The notes beneath the pieces were generated by a model that had not been told where the DNA came from, made no database searches, and worked only from the letters and a program-made list of their open reading frames with translations. Position numbers and translations under genes: made by a program. From positions 1 through 36,318 of IMG/VR virus record IMGVR_UViG_3300021963_000350: DNA of 36,318 nt; one strand, written 5' to 3'. Below, in pieces: positions 1 through 7,684 of this stretch. The stretch's first letter is position 1. The number at the start of each line of letters is the position of its first letter. Origin of the DNA: a virus.

Positions 1-693
1 GAAGAAGAAGAGACCGAAGATGACATGGATTTAGAAGCAATCATCAGAGAGTTAGAAGCACAATTAGGCGATGAGGAAGGTTCTGAAGAAGAAGCTCCAA
101 TGGCTGAAGCAGAAGAAGGTGAAGAAGAAATGGCTAAAAACGAAAATTTAGCTGATGGTTCTGAAGCTGGAACTGATAAAGGCGCTGACCCTAAATTAGT
201 TGTAACTAACGAAGAAGAAGAATCAGATGAAGTTGACTTAGAAGAAATTTTAAGAGAAATGGAAGCTGATATGAAAGGTGATGAAGAGAAAGTTGATGAA
301 GCTGAAGAAGCTGAAAAAGAAGCTGAATTAGAAGAAGCTTACAAAACAATCAAATCATTACAAAAGACTATCAACGAAGTGAACTTATTGAACGCTAAGT
401 TGTTATTCGCAAACAAATTATTCAGAGCACACAACATGACTAACGAACAAAAAGTTAAAGTGATTGAAACTTTGGATAGAACAAAATCAGTTAGAGAGGT
501 TAAATTGGTATTCTCTACATTAGCAGAGAACTTCAAATACACTTCAACTAACAAAGTAGCTAAAAAAGCAATCAAAGAAGGAATCGCTAGCAAAGCAGTT
601 AAATCTACTAAGCCAGCAGCAGCTAAGCAAGTAATTGCAGAATCTGCAGATTTCGCAAATAGATTCAAAAAATTAGCAGGTATTTTAAAGTAA
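1..693 (+). CDS. Prohead core scaffolding protein, gp22-like (5' end outside window)
   Basis: Likely internal scaffold of the capsid precursor, removed by the prohead protease during maturation. The reading frame is open to base 1 (its first codons encode EEEETEDD), so the ATG at 25 is probably internal and the gene starts upstream. The N-terminal half is extremely acidic and holds a duplicated module: MDLEAIIRELEAQ (from base 25) and VDLEEILREMEAD (from base 232), 69 residues apart. The C-terminal half is helical and basic and includes NLLNAKLLFANKLFRAHNM, which resembles the conserved C-terminal segment of T4-like gp22. The major capsid gene follows 28 bases later, the T4 order 22-23. The family call rests on the helical motif, composition and position. 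An unrelated acidic scaffold is the alternative. Confidence 0.75.
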   Translation, partial: EEEETEDDMDLEAIIRELEAQLGDEEGSEEEAPMAEAEEGEEEMAKNENLADGSEAGTDKGADPKLVVTNEEEESDEVDLEEILREMEADMKGDEEKVDEAEEAEKEAELEEAYKTIKSLQKTINEVNLLNAKLLFANKLFRAHNMTNEQKVKVIETLDRTKSVREVKLVFSTLAENFKYTSTNKVAKKAIKEGIASKAVKSTKPAAAKQVIAESADFANRFKKLAGILK

Positions 694-721
694 TTTCAAA
701 AAAATTAAAAAATAACAAAAA

Positions 722-2344
722 ATGGACTTAAAAAAATTAATGACCGGAGCAAACCCTCAAAGCATTATGCTTGAGCAAACTCGTGGTTTAAAATCAAAAT
801 GGGAAAAGACTGGCCTTTTAGAAGGTGTAAAGTCTGAAACAACTAAGCACGGAATGGCTGTGTTGTTAGAAAACCAAGCAAAACAATTATTGGACGAAGC
901 AACCAAAACTGGTGTATCTTCAGGTTCTGAAGAGTGGGCTGGTGTAGCATTACCTTTGGTAAGACGTATCTTCGGTTCTATCGCAGCGAAAGAATTCGTT
1001 TCGGTTCAACCAATGAACTTACCTTCAGGTCTTATTTTCTACATGGACTTCAAATATTCTACTGACCAAGCTGGTTCTCCAGCGTTCTCTGGTTCATCTT
1101 TATTTGGTAAAGGTGGTCCTTTCGGTAAAGATTCTTTAGATTCTAACGCAACCAAATTGGGTTCTACTCAATACGCTGAAGAAGGTCTTTATGGTGCAGG
1201 TAGATTCGGATACACAATCAATGATGTAACTACAAATGTAACTGCAAACGTAGCAACTGCTTCTTGGCAAGATGTTAACTTTGATGCTAATTTATCTGCT
1301 TCTTTAGCAGCTGGTAAATTGAAAAGAGTATCAATCGCTCACTCTGGTTTAAGTGCTGATTTCAACGGTGTAAGAGCATTCGAAGTTTCTGCAAGTACAG
1401 CTAACGCTGGTTACTTACCAGAATATACTAAGATTGATGGTGCTAACATTGTATTTATCGTTTCAGGTTCTTCAGGTCAACCATCTTCAGAAGCTGGTGT
1501 AGGTTTATCTTACCACAAACAACCAACTGATATCACTAGAGGTGATTTCGAAGATAGAGATGCTGATTTCACTGTGAACATCGGTATTCCAGAAATCGAA
1601 TTAGAATTGAAATCTGAGCCTATCGTTGCTAAGACTAGAAAGTTAAAAGCAGTATGGACTCCTGAATTGGCGCAAGACTTAAACGCTTACCATTCAATCG
1701 ATGCAGAAGCTGAATTAACTCAAATGTTATCTGAATACATCTCTTTAGAGATTGATTTAGAAATCTTAGAAATGTTACAAGCTAACGCATTTACAACTGA
1801 TTACTGGTCAGCAAGAGTAGGATACGATTTCAACACAGCTACAAATAGCTTCCAAATCGATTCTAACGCAGCAGCAGCTTCAGCTTACACTAAATCAACT
1901 TGGTATCAAACTTTGGGTATCAAATTGCAGAAAGTTTCTAACAAGATTCACCAATTGACTATGAGAGGTGGTGCAAACTTCTTGGTTGTATCTCCAAACG
2001 TAGCAACAATTTTAGAATCAATGAACGGATTCTCTGCTAACCCAGGTAAAGATGCTTTACAATTCGCAGCAGGTGTAACTAACATCGGTTCTATCTCAAA
2101 TAGATACGATGTTTACAAAAACCCTTACATGACTGAGAACGTAATCTTATTAGGTTTCAAAGGTTCTAACTTCTTCGAAACAGGAGCAGTTTACGCACCA
2201 TATGTACCATTGATTATGACTCCATTGGTTTATGACCCAATGAACTTCACTCCGAGAAGAGGTGTGATGACTAGATACGCTAAGAAAATCGTAAGACCAG
2301 AGTTCTACGGTAAGATTATCGTTGATGGTATCAACACTCTTTAA
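722..2344 (+). CDS. Major capsid protein, gp23-like
   Basis: 540-residue T4-type major capsid protein that forms the hexamers of the head. The N-terminal part carries AVLLENQAKQLLDEA (residues 46-60), and further on VRRIF and VQPMNLPSGLIFYMD, which match conserved gp23 segments; T4 gp23 is 521 residues. Two L-x-E sequences (residues 32-34 and 48-50) fit the (L/I)-x-E preference of T4 prohead protease, so N-terminal processing is plausible, but the exact site cannot be read off. The start is the only ATG near the scaffold stop and is preceded by an A-rich leader with no Shine-Dalgarno. Codons favour aac, ttc and tac over aat, ttt and tat more than in most neighbours, consistent with high expression. 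A strong terminator follows the stop. No TATTTATA motif lies just upstream, so it is probably co-transcribed with the scaffold gene. Confidence 0.93.
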   Translation: MDLKKLMTGANPQSIMLEQTRGLKSKWEKTGLLEGVKSETTKHGMAVLLENQAKQLLDEATKTGVSSGSEEWAGVALPLVRRIFGSIAAKEFVSVQPMNLPSGLIFYMDFKYSTDQAGSPAFSGSSLFGKGGPFGKDSLDSNATKLGSTQYAEEGLYGAGRFGYTINDVTTNVTANVATASWQDVNFDANLSASLAAGKLKRVSIAHSGLSADFNGVRAFEVSASTANAGYLPEYTKIDGANIVFIVSGSSGQPSSEAGVGLSYHKQPTDITRGDFEDRDADFTVNIGIPEIELELKSEPIVAKTRKLKAVWTPELAQDLNAYHSIDAEAELTQMLSEYISLEIDLEILEMLQANAFTTDYWSARVGYDFNTATNSFQIDSNAAAASAYTKSTWYQTLGIKLQKVSNKIHQLTMRGGANFLVVSPNVATILESMNGFSANPGKDALQFAAGVTNIGSISNRYDVYKNPYMTENVILLGFKGSNFFETGAVYAPYVPLIMTPLVYDPMNFTPRRGVMTRYAKKIVRPEFYGKIIVDGINTL

Positions 2345-2370
2345 TCTTTAGTGAATTAAGGAATATAAAA

Positions 2371-2402
2371 GAGGAAGTAGAAATACTTCCTCTTTTTTTT
2401 TA
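2371..2402 (+). terminator. Intrinsic terminator after the major capsid gene
   Basis: A perfect 9-bp stem, GAGGAAGTA (2371-2379) with TACTTCCTC (2384-2392), closed by a GAAA tetraloop and followed by a run of 10 T. A-tract bases before the stem could extend it. It lies 27 bases after the capsid stop and directly abuts a TATATTTATA motif. Confidence 0.93.
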
Positions 2403-2410
2403 TATTTATA
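2401..2410 (+). promoter_or_regulatory. TATATTTATA motif, candidate late promoter
   Basis: Full 10-mer, starting on the T-tail of the capsid terminator and ending 20 bases before the ATG of the fibre gene at 2431. One of 11 copies in the window. Because termination and the motif are adjacent, the fibre gene probably has its own transcript. Confidence 0.6.
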
Positions 2411-2430
2411 CTATATAAACTCTATTTAAA

Positions 2431-3456
2431 ATGTCAAATGTAATTTTCAAAGCATACGATTTACCTGCGTACTCATTAGATGCAGCAGACCATATTTTAT
2501 CAAGGCAAGAAAATGGAGAAATGGGGTATATTAAAGCTATGCAATTTGCAACAACGGGCTCAAATATATTCACGGGTGGACAAATCATAGTAGGCAATCT
2601 TACAATTGATGGTGATATTTATGCATCTAATTTTATAACATCATCAACTCTATTATTTACAGGCTCTACAAATCATGGTAGTAACATTTTAAATACTCAT
2701 ACATTTACGGGTTCAGTTAGAGTTACCGGTTCATTGGATGTGATTGGTAATTCAACAATTACTGGTTCATTTTTAGTAAGTGGTTCAACAACTCAAATTG
2801 GAAATAATACTTTAACAGGTAACACTCAATTATACGGAACGATTGATGTAAGTGGTTCAACTAATTTCCATAATCACACTATTACAATGACGGGTTCAAT
2901 GTTTACAAGTGGTTCACAAGTAATCACAGGTTCATTGGATATTAAAGGAAATGTAAATGTAGCAAGTGGTTCTGAATTTTATTTAGCAGGAAATAAATTA
3001 TTCAATTACGGACAATTTAGTGATACAACAACACAAAGTGGTTCTGCTGATACTGCGTATTCAATGAAAATAAATACAACCGATTTTGCACATAATGTAA
3101 CCATTACAAATGGTAGTAGAATAACACCATCAAATACAGGTATTTACAATCTTCAATTTTCTGCACAATTGATAAATACTGCAAATACTTCAATTAATTT
3201 TGATATTTGGTTAGCATATACGGGTAGTAATGTTGCAAATTCAAATACAAGTGTAACTTTAACAAAAGTAGCAGGTTCTTTGGGTAGAAGTGTTGCGGCA
3301 TGGAATTGGATGTTACCAATTCAAGCAAATGATTATGTTGAAATAAAATGGAGTTGTAATGCCTCAACCGGTCAAATTGTTGCAGAAAGTACTCAATCAA
3401 ATCCGACAAGACCTGCAATTCCATCGGTTATAGCAACATTAACACAAATAGGATAA
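2431..3456 (+). CDS. Virion fibre / head-proximal adhesin with C1q/TNF-like C-terminal domain
   Basis: 341-residue probable trimeric fibre. After a distinct N-terminal region (about 1-40), residues 45-185 are built of short repeats with TGS/SGS turns (for example VTGSLDVIGNSTITGSFLV), typical of a beta-structured phage fibre shaft. The C-terminal part from about residue 195 (SMKINTT, then TPSNTGIYNLQFSAQL and IASVIATLTQI-like strands) resembles the C1q/TNF jelly-roll heads found on many phage fibres. The gene sits between capsid and neck genes, far from the main adhesin cassette, so a head fibre or collar/whisker role is possible. A receptor-binding fibre placed here by shuffling is the alternative. 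It has its own terminator-motif pair upstream. The domain calls are by eye. Confidence 0.6.
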   Translation: MSNVIFKAYDLPAYSLDAADHILSRQENGEMGYIKAMQFATTGSNIFTGGQIIVGNLTIDGDIYASNFITSSTLLFTGSTNHGSNILNTHTFTGSVRVTGSLDVIGNSTITGSFLVSGSTTQIGNNTLTGNTQLYGTIDVSGSTNFHNHTITMTGSMFTSGSQVITGSLDIKGNVNVASGSEFYLAGNKLFNYGQFSDTTTQSGSADTAYSMKINTTDFAHNVTITNGSRITPSNTGIYNLQFSAQLINTANTSINFDIWLAYTGSNVANSNTSVTLTKVAGSLGRSVAAWNWMLPIQANDYVEIKWSCNASTGQIVAESTQSNPTRPAIPSVIATLTQIG

Positions 3457-3473
3457 CATTCTTTTTTTATTTC

Positions 3474-3483
3474 TATATTTATA
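3474..3483 (+). promoter_or_regulatory. TATATTTATA motif, candidate late promoter
   Basis: Full 10-mer, ending 24 bases before the ATG of the gp13-like gene at 3508. It follows a T-rich stretch (3461-3470) that has no visible stem. It would head the neck block 3508-7587. Confidence 0.6.
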
Positions 3484-3507
3484 GTAGTAAAACTATAATT
3501 AAAAATT

Positions 3508-4716
3508 ATGTCTTTAAATTTAAAATGGACCGGAACGGGTTCTCCTATATCGGGCTCAACGCCATTTGGAATATACGATAGTGATAGTGATTTTAGAAAC
3601 GATGGACCAAAAACAGCAGTTTGGTGTGCCAAACGTTTGGGATATCCTATTGTAGATGTTGAAATGGTTGATGAGCAATTCTATGCTTGTTTTGAAGAAG
3701 CAGTTTCCGAGTATTCGGCACAAGTTAACCAATTCAATCTTAGAAATAACTTAGATATCTTAAAAGGACAGCCAAAAGGTAAAGTTGCAAATTATTCACA
3801 AACTCTTGTAGATGGTTCTTTTCTACCAACTGCGGTTCGTATGTCTCAACAATATGGAACATTAGCGGGTGTAGGTGGTAATACTTCTATTAAAAAAGCA
3901 TACATAGAAACTCAAATAGATAGACAGAAATATAATTTAGCAACTGAAGCTATTGATTTGGAGATGTTACAAGCTAGCGGTAGTGCATCGGCATCTTTTG
4001 ACAGATTATATACAAATGGTTCTACAATAGATGTTATGAGAGTTTATTATGAAGCAACTCCTGCAATTCAAAGATTTTTTGACCCATATTCCGTTGGTGG
4101 ACAGGGTACATTAAATTTAATGGATGAGTTGGGATTTGGTGAATACTCTCCGGCCGCTCAATTCTTATTAATGCCTTTGTACGAAGATTTATTAAGAATG
4201 CAAGCTATTGAATTTAATGACCAAATTCGTAAATCGCAATATTCATTTAACATAGTTGATAATAAGTTGGAAATATTTCCAATACCAACATCAAGAACTC
4301 CTAAAAAAATATATTTTGATTATATAAGTAGAGATGAATTTGAACATGATTCACAAACTGTTCAATCAGACTCTCTTTCGGATTATTCAGATATTCCATA
4401 TGACTTTATTCAATATTCAAATATCAACGATGTGGGTAAGCAATGGATTAGAAAATATACACTAGCATTAGCAAAGGAATTATTAGGAGCAATCAGAGAA
4501 AAATATAACTCAATTCCAATTCCGGATGGTGAAGTTTCTTTAGATGGTGCAGCTTTAAGAGCAGAAGCACAGGTTGAAAAGGATGCACTTATTACTCAAT
4601 TAAGAGAAAACTTAGAAGAATTGAGTAGAAAAAATGTGATGGAAAATAAAGCACATGAATCGGAGCATCAGCAAGAAATGTTAAGAAAAGTACCTTTAAA
4701 AATATATGTAGGATAA
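3508..4716 (+). CDS. Neck protein, gp13-like
   Basis: 402-residue probable head-tail connector (neck) protein. The region around residues 38-65 (AVWCAKRLGYPIVDVEMVDE) matches the pattern of T4-like gp13 neck proteins, in which a 'LGxPxxxVExTDEQ' helix-turn segment lies near the N terminus. The C-terminal third is helical and charged (EAQVEKDALITQLRENLEEL). It is longer than T4 gp13 (309 residues). Neighbours support the call: gp14-like and gp15-like genes follow at 1- and 8-base gaps, giving the T4 order 13-14-15. The start is the ATG 24 bases after a TATATTTATA motif. The assignment depends partly on synteny. Confidence 0.65.
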   Translation: MSLNLKWTGTGSPISGSTPFGIYDSDSDFRNDGPKTAVWCAKRLGYPIVDVEMVDEQFYACFEEAVSEYSAQVNQFNLRNNLDILKGQPKGKVANYSQTLVDGSFLPTAVRMSQQYGTLAGVGGNTSIKKAYIETQIDRQKYNLATEAIDLEMLQASGSASASFDRLYTNGSTIDVMRVYYEATPAIQRFFDPYSVGGQGTLNLMDELGFGEYSPAAQFLLMPLYEDLLRMQAIEFNDQIRKSQYSFNIVDNKLEIFPIPTSRTPKKIYFDYISRDEFEHDSQTVQSDSLSDYSDIPYDFIQYSNINDVGKQWIRKYTLALAKELLGAIREKYNSIPIPDGEVSLDGAALRAEAQVEKDALITQLRENLEELSRKNVMENKAHESEHQQEMLRKVPLKIYVG

Positions 4717-4717
4717 T

Positions 4718-5194
4718 ATGCCGAAGTTTATTTCAGATAGAGATGTATCATTTTTTAGAGGGTTAGCTAGAGAATTGGTAGATGTTGTAATAGAAAACGT
4801 TTGTGTTTTATTTAAAGTTGATTTAAGAGAAACCAAAGTTAATATTTACGGCGAAGCTACCAATAAATCATGGCATCCTGGTGTTGAATTATATGTTTTG
4901 ATTGATAAAGAACCGGAAAACGTAGTTTATGATGGATTCGGACCAGATAATTCTCAAAACATTACATTCAAATTTGATAGAGAAATGTGCGAAGAAAGAA
5001 ATGCTTATCCTGAAATTGGAGATATAATTTTCTTTAATGAATCGTATTATGAAATAGATAATACAAATGAAATACAATTCGTAAGTGGTATGGCGGGTAA
5101 AACTACTTATGGTAATGAAAAAAATTGGAGTATTGTTTGTTCTACATTTATGGTATCGAAATCAAATCTTAATATAGAAGAAAGAATAAAATAA
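4718..5194 (+). CDS. Neck protein, gp14-like
   Basis: 158 residues. The segment PEIGDIIFFNESYYEID (about residues 89-105) resembles the 'PxxGDLIYxPxxxxLFEI' element of T4-like gp14 neck proteins, and the order after the gp13-like gene fits. The protein is beta-rich and acidic with no signal peptide or membrane segment. The ATG lies one base after the preceding stop, so it is translationally coupled to the gp13-like gene. It is shorter than T4 gp14 (256 residues), so a minimal version or a functionally analogous connector is possible. Confidence 0.55.
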   Translation: MPKFISDRDVSFFRGLARELVDVVIENVCVLFKVDLRETKVNIYGEATNKSWHPGVELYVLIDKEPENVVYDGFGPDNSQNITFKFDREMCEERNAYPEIGDIIFFNESYYEIDNTNEIQFVSGMAGKTTYGNEKNWSIVCSTFMVSKSNLNIEERIK

Positions 5195-5202
5195 TATAAG
5201 AG

Positions 5203-6318
5203 ATGTCAGTAAACCCAATAAGACCTCGCAATAATAGAGCCAACGAAATAAAATCTACAAAGGGAGACCTAAAAAGAAGTGTAACTCTCTTTGATATAGA
5301 TTATGCTATGATGTCTTATTTGGAAGATACTGTTCTTCCAACTTTAAAAGATGCGAATGGTGTAGGAGTTAGAATACCTGTAATATATGGTAATTCAGAA
5401 AGATGGAATGGAGCAAGAAGGCAGGGAGTTTATAGAGATGGTAAAGGTAAAATACAATTACCGATAATGATGTTAAGAAGAACATCTATTGCAAAAGATG
5501 AAACAATGCCAATGTTAAATAGACATCTTTCATATCCAGCTATTACAAAATGGTCTAAAGATAATCGTTATGACCGTTTTAGTGCATTGGGTGGTGGTGT
5601 TAGACCTAAAAAAGAAATTTATAACATTACAATGCCTGATTATGTTGAAGTGAATTACGAATGTATGTGTTGGACATCTTATACAGAACAACTTAATGAA
5701 GTAATCGAACACTTAAATTTCACATCATCATATTGGGGAGATAAAGATAAATATAAATTTAGAACTTCAATTTCTGATTTTAATGTAATAAATGAAGTTG
5801 GTGAAGGAGCGGAAAGAATTAATAGAGTAGAATTTTCATTAAATGTTAAGGCTTACTTATTGCCAGAAAAATTCGATGGAGAACTTACTACTAAAAAATC
5901 TATGTCAGTTAAAAGATTGGTTGTATCAGCAGAAGTTGATATGACGAGTGGAAGCAATAGATTAGAAGGATTTCTTACAACACCATCACCATATTATGAT
6001 AACAAAGACCTTATTGATTTCTTATCGTTAAATAATAGTATGGTGGTTAGTGGTGCAGGAACAACTACATTTTCAAATATTAAATTAATAAAAGCGCCAG
6101 AACAATTAACAGCAGTTATAACTGCTGGATTAACTGTTGATGGAAATTCTTACGATGTTAAAGTTTACATAAATGGTGTTAGATATTATCAAGGAACACA
6201 TTTTACACCGGTTGTTAGTTCTAATAATTTATCTTTAACATTTAATAATGCCAATTTAGGGTTTATAGTAGATGGTGATGATGAGGTTTCTATAACAGGT
6301 AAATTTATTAATTTATAA
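5203..6318 (+). CDS. Tail sheath stabilizer/completion protein, gp15-like
   Basis: 371 residues. The architecture follows T4 gp15: an early segment VRIPVIYGNSERW (compare FIRVPITYASKEHF in T4), a block LPIMMLRRTSI, a central segment with KKEIYNITMP and YECMCWTSYTEQLNEVIEH (compare IYELSIFTRYEDDMFQIVEQ), and INRVEFSLNVKAYLLP near residue 225 (compare RRIEWSLTFEVNGWMYPP). The protein would cap the tail tube and stabilise the sheath at the head-proximal end. A C-terminal extension of about 120 residues (SGSNRLEGFL onward) goes beyond T4 gp15 (272 residues) and looks like an added beta domain. Its stop overlaps the next start by one base (TAATG). Confidence 0.72.
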   Translation: MSVNPIRPRNNRANEIKSTKGDLKRSVTLFDIDYAMMSYLEDTVLPTLKDANGVGVRIPVIYGNSERWNGARRQGVYRDGKGKIQLPIMMLRRTSIAKDETMPMLNRHLSYPAITKWSKDNRYDRFSALGGGVRPKKEIYNITMPDYVEVNYECMCWTSYTEQLNEVIEHLNFTSSYWGDKDKYKFRTSISDFNVINEVGEGAERINRVEFSLNVKAYLLPEKFDGELTTKKSMSVKRLVVSAEVDMTSGSNRLEGFLTTPSPYYDNKDLIDFLSLNNSMVVSGAGTTTFSNIKLIKAPEQLTAVITAGLTVDGNSYDVKVYINGVRYYQGTHFTPVVSSNNLSLTFNNANLGFIVDGDDEVSITGKFINL

Positions 6319-6647
6319 TGAAAAGAAGTCTTTTAGATATAACTCAAAAAATAAGTAGAAAATTGGGCGATGCGGAATTAACTCCAAAGGATTTAAATCA
6401 TCCTACATATTGGATATACGAAGCAAAGGGTTGGAGATTCGTTGAGTTGTTGAGAGAAATAGAATATAGAACAACGCAGGATAGATTGAGAGTGATAGTA
6501 AACACACAACATATATCAGCAAAAGATTATATTGTGGAGCAAGGAAGTGAAGGATTATTAATCAAATTTATAAAAGAACACTTTGAATTTGATTTAGATG
6601 ATGATGATTATATTGAAATAACAGGTGATATAGAACAATATGCTTAA
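6318..6647 (+). CDS. Small protein of unknown function in the neck/tail-completion block
   Basis: 109 residues, not recognised. It is soluble, with a helical N-terminal half (LLDITQKISRKLGD; WRFVELLREIEYR) and an acidic C-terminal region (FDLDDDDYIEITGD). There is no membrane segment. Its ATG overlaps the stop of the gp15-like gene by one base and its end overlaps the next gene by 8 bases, so it is translationally coupled on both sides. Position suggests a minor neck or tail-completion component. Confidence 0.6.
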   Translation: MKRSLLDITQKISRKLGDAELTPKDLNHPTYWIYEAKGWRFVELLREIEYRTTQDRLRVIVNTQHISAKDYIVEQGSEGLLIKFIKEHFEFDLDDDDYIEITGDIEQYA

Positions 6648-7194
6648 TAGATTTAATTCAAATGCCAGAAAATTAAATAGGATTATTCCAAAAATAAATC
6701 CTAATAATTTAAATGATGATTTATACATCACAGGCAGCTTATTGAATATAGAAGCGCCAACTACAAACAAATTTAATTCAAATACTAAATCAAATCCTAA
6801 TCCGATTAAATTAGTAAATAATAAAAATAAAATAGAAGCATTTCATAATGAAATTCTACAATTTAGTGGAAGAATGGTATCTAGGCAAATTGATGCATTT
6901 GATAATTCGGGATTTGGGACTCTTACGATTTACAACGTAGCATTAGATTATGGAACGGAGGGAGCATCACCGGAAAACTTTGAAATATTAGTTTATGGTT
7001 TGCATTTACCTGGTCATTATATTGTCAAAGAAGTTGGCAATAATGTAGTAATTACTTTATTGGATAACTATATAGATTATGATTCTGTAACAATAAATGA
7101 TATTTATGTTATTGGGAAATTAATAGATATCCCAATTGCAACCGAAGATAATTTTAATATAACAACCGAAAATGGTTTGGATATAATAATATAA
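6640..7194 (+). CDS. Putative minor virion protein
   Basis: 184 residues, not recognised. The first 60 residues are Asn-rich and low in complexity (NRFNSNARKLNRIIPKINPN). The rest is beta-rich with alternating hydrophobic residues (LTIYNVALDY; VVITLLDNYIDYDSVTIND), as in small virion decoration or adaptor domains. The start ATG lies inside the end of the previous gene (8-base overlap), and the next gene begins 3 bases after the stop. It is likely a structural or adaptor protein of the tail-completion/fibre region. Confidence 0.5.
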   Translation: MLNRFNSNARKLNRIIPKINPNNLNDDLYITGSLLNIEAPTTNKFNSNTKSNPNPIKLVNNKNKIEAFHNEILQFSGRMVSRQIDAFDNSGFGTLTIYNVALDYGTEGASPENFEILVYGLHLPGHYIVKEVGNNVVITLLDNYIDYDSVTINDIYVIGKLIDIPIATEDNFNITTENGLDIII

Positions 7195-7197
7195 TAA

Positions 7198-7587
7198 ATG
7201 GCAAACTTAATTAGATTAAAACAAATAGAAAGTGGTTCAGCACTACAAATATCAGCAGAAGTTGGTGCTGATTTTTCACAATCAGTGCTTAACATTGTTA
7301 TAAATGATGTTGGAGCAGTATTGCCAGATGGAGTTATATCATCATCGGCACAATTAGATGGAACTACTTTAAGAAATATTACAATAGCACCATTAAACTC
7401 CGATGGATATTCATTAATTGTTAGTGGAGCATTGGGCGTTGTTGATGCAACAAACTTATCAGAAGGTGGATTTGGAGATTTAGATTCAACTGTTCCTGGT
7501 CAAATTTCAGTAAACGGACAACTACCTCCAGACCCATCTACAAACAATACACCATTGGCAAATGTAATTGACCAAGGGGAGTGGTAA
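7198..7587 (+). CDS. Short fibre-like virion protein
   Basis: 129 residues, not firmly recognised. The N terminus (MANLIRLKQIESGSAL) and the segment DGVISSSAQL resemble pieces of the downstream adhesins (GVVSGSSQITLSS at bases 10132-10170), so it may be a short docking or spacer member of the same set. It ends in DQGEW, reminiscent of the DGG(S/T)F ends of two larger adhesins. It is the last gene of the neck block. The following 97-base gap contains an all-A/T inverted repeat and a TATTTATA motif. Confidence 0.45.
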   Translation: MANLIRLKQIESGSALQISAEVGADFSQSVLNIVINDVGAVLPDGVISSSAQLDGTTLRNITIAPLNSDGYSLIVSGALGVVDATNLSEGGFGDLDSTVPGQISVNGQLPPDPSTNNTPLANVIDQGEW

Positions 7588-7635
7588 TTATTTTTTTAAT
7601 TTAATAAAAAAATCAATACGATTGCAAATATTTTA

Positions 7636-7645
7636 AATATTTATA
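7636..7645 (+). promoter_or_regulatory. AATATTTATA motif, candidate late promoter
   Basis: Contains TATTTATA. It ends 39 bases before the ATG at 7685 and would start transcription of the first long adhesin gene. Confidence 0.58.
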
Positions 7646-7684
7646 AAGGAATTCACAAATCAGAACCAAGAATAAAAACCAAAT

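Noticed and set aside
25-27. ATG at 25 as the true start of the scaffold gene
   Set aside because: The frame is open and acidic up to base 1, and the segment at 25 repeats inside the gene. The start most likely lies upstream of the window.
7590-7613. Inverted repeat ATTTTTTTA / TAAAAAAAT as a terminator after the 129-residue gene
   Set aside because: The 9-bp stem is all A-T and has no following T-run. It would be too weak, though it may occur by composition.
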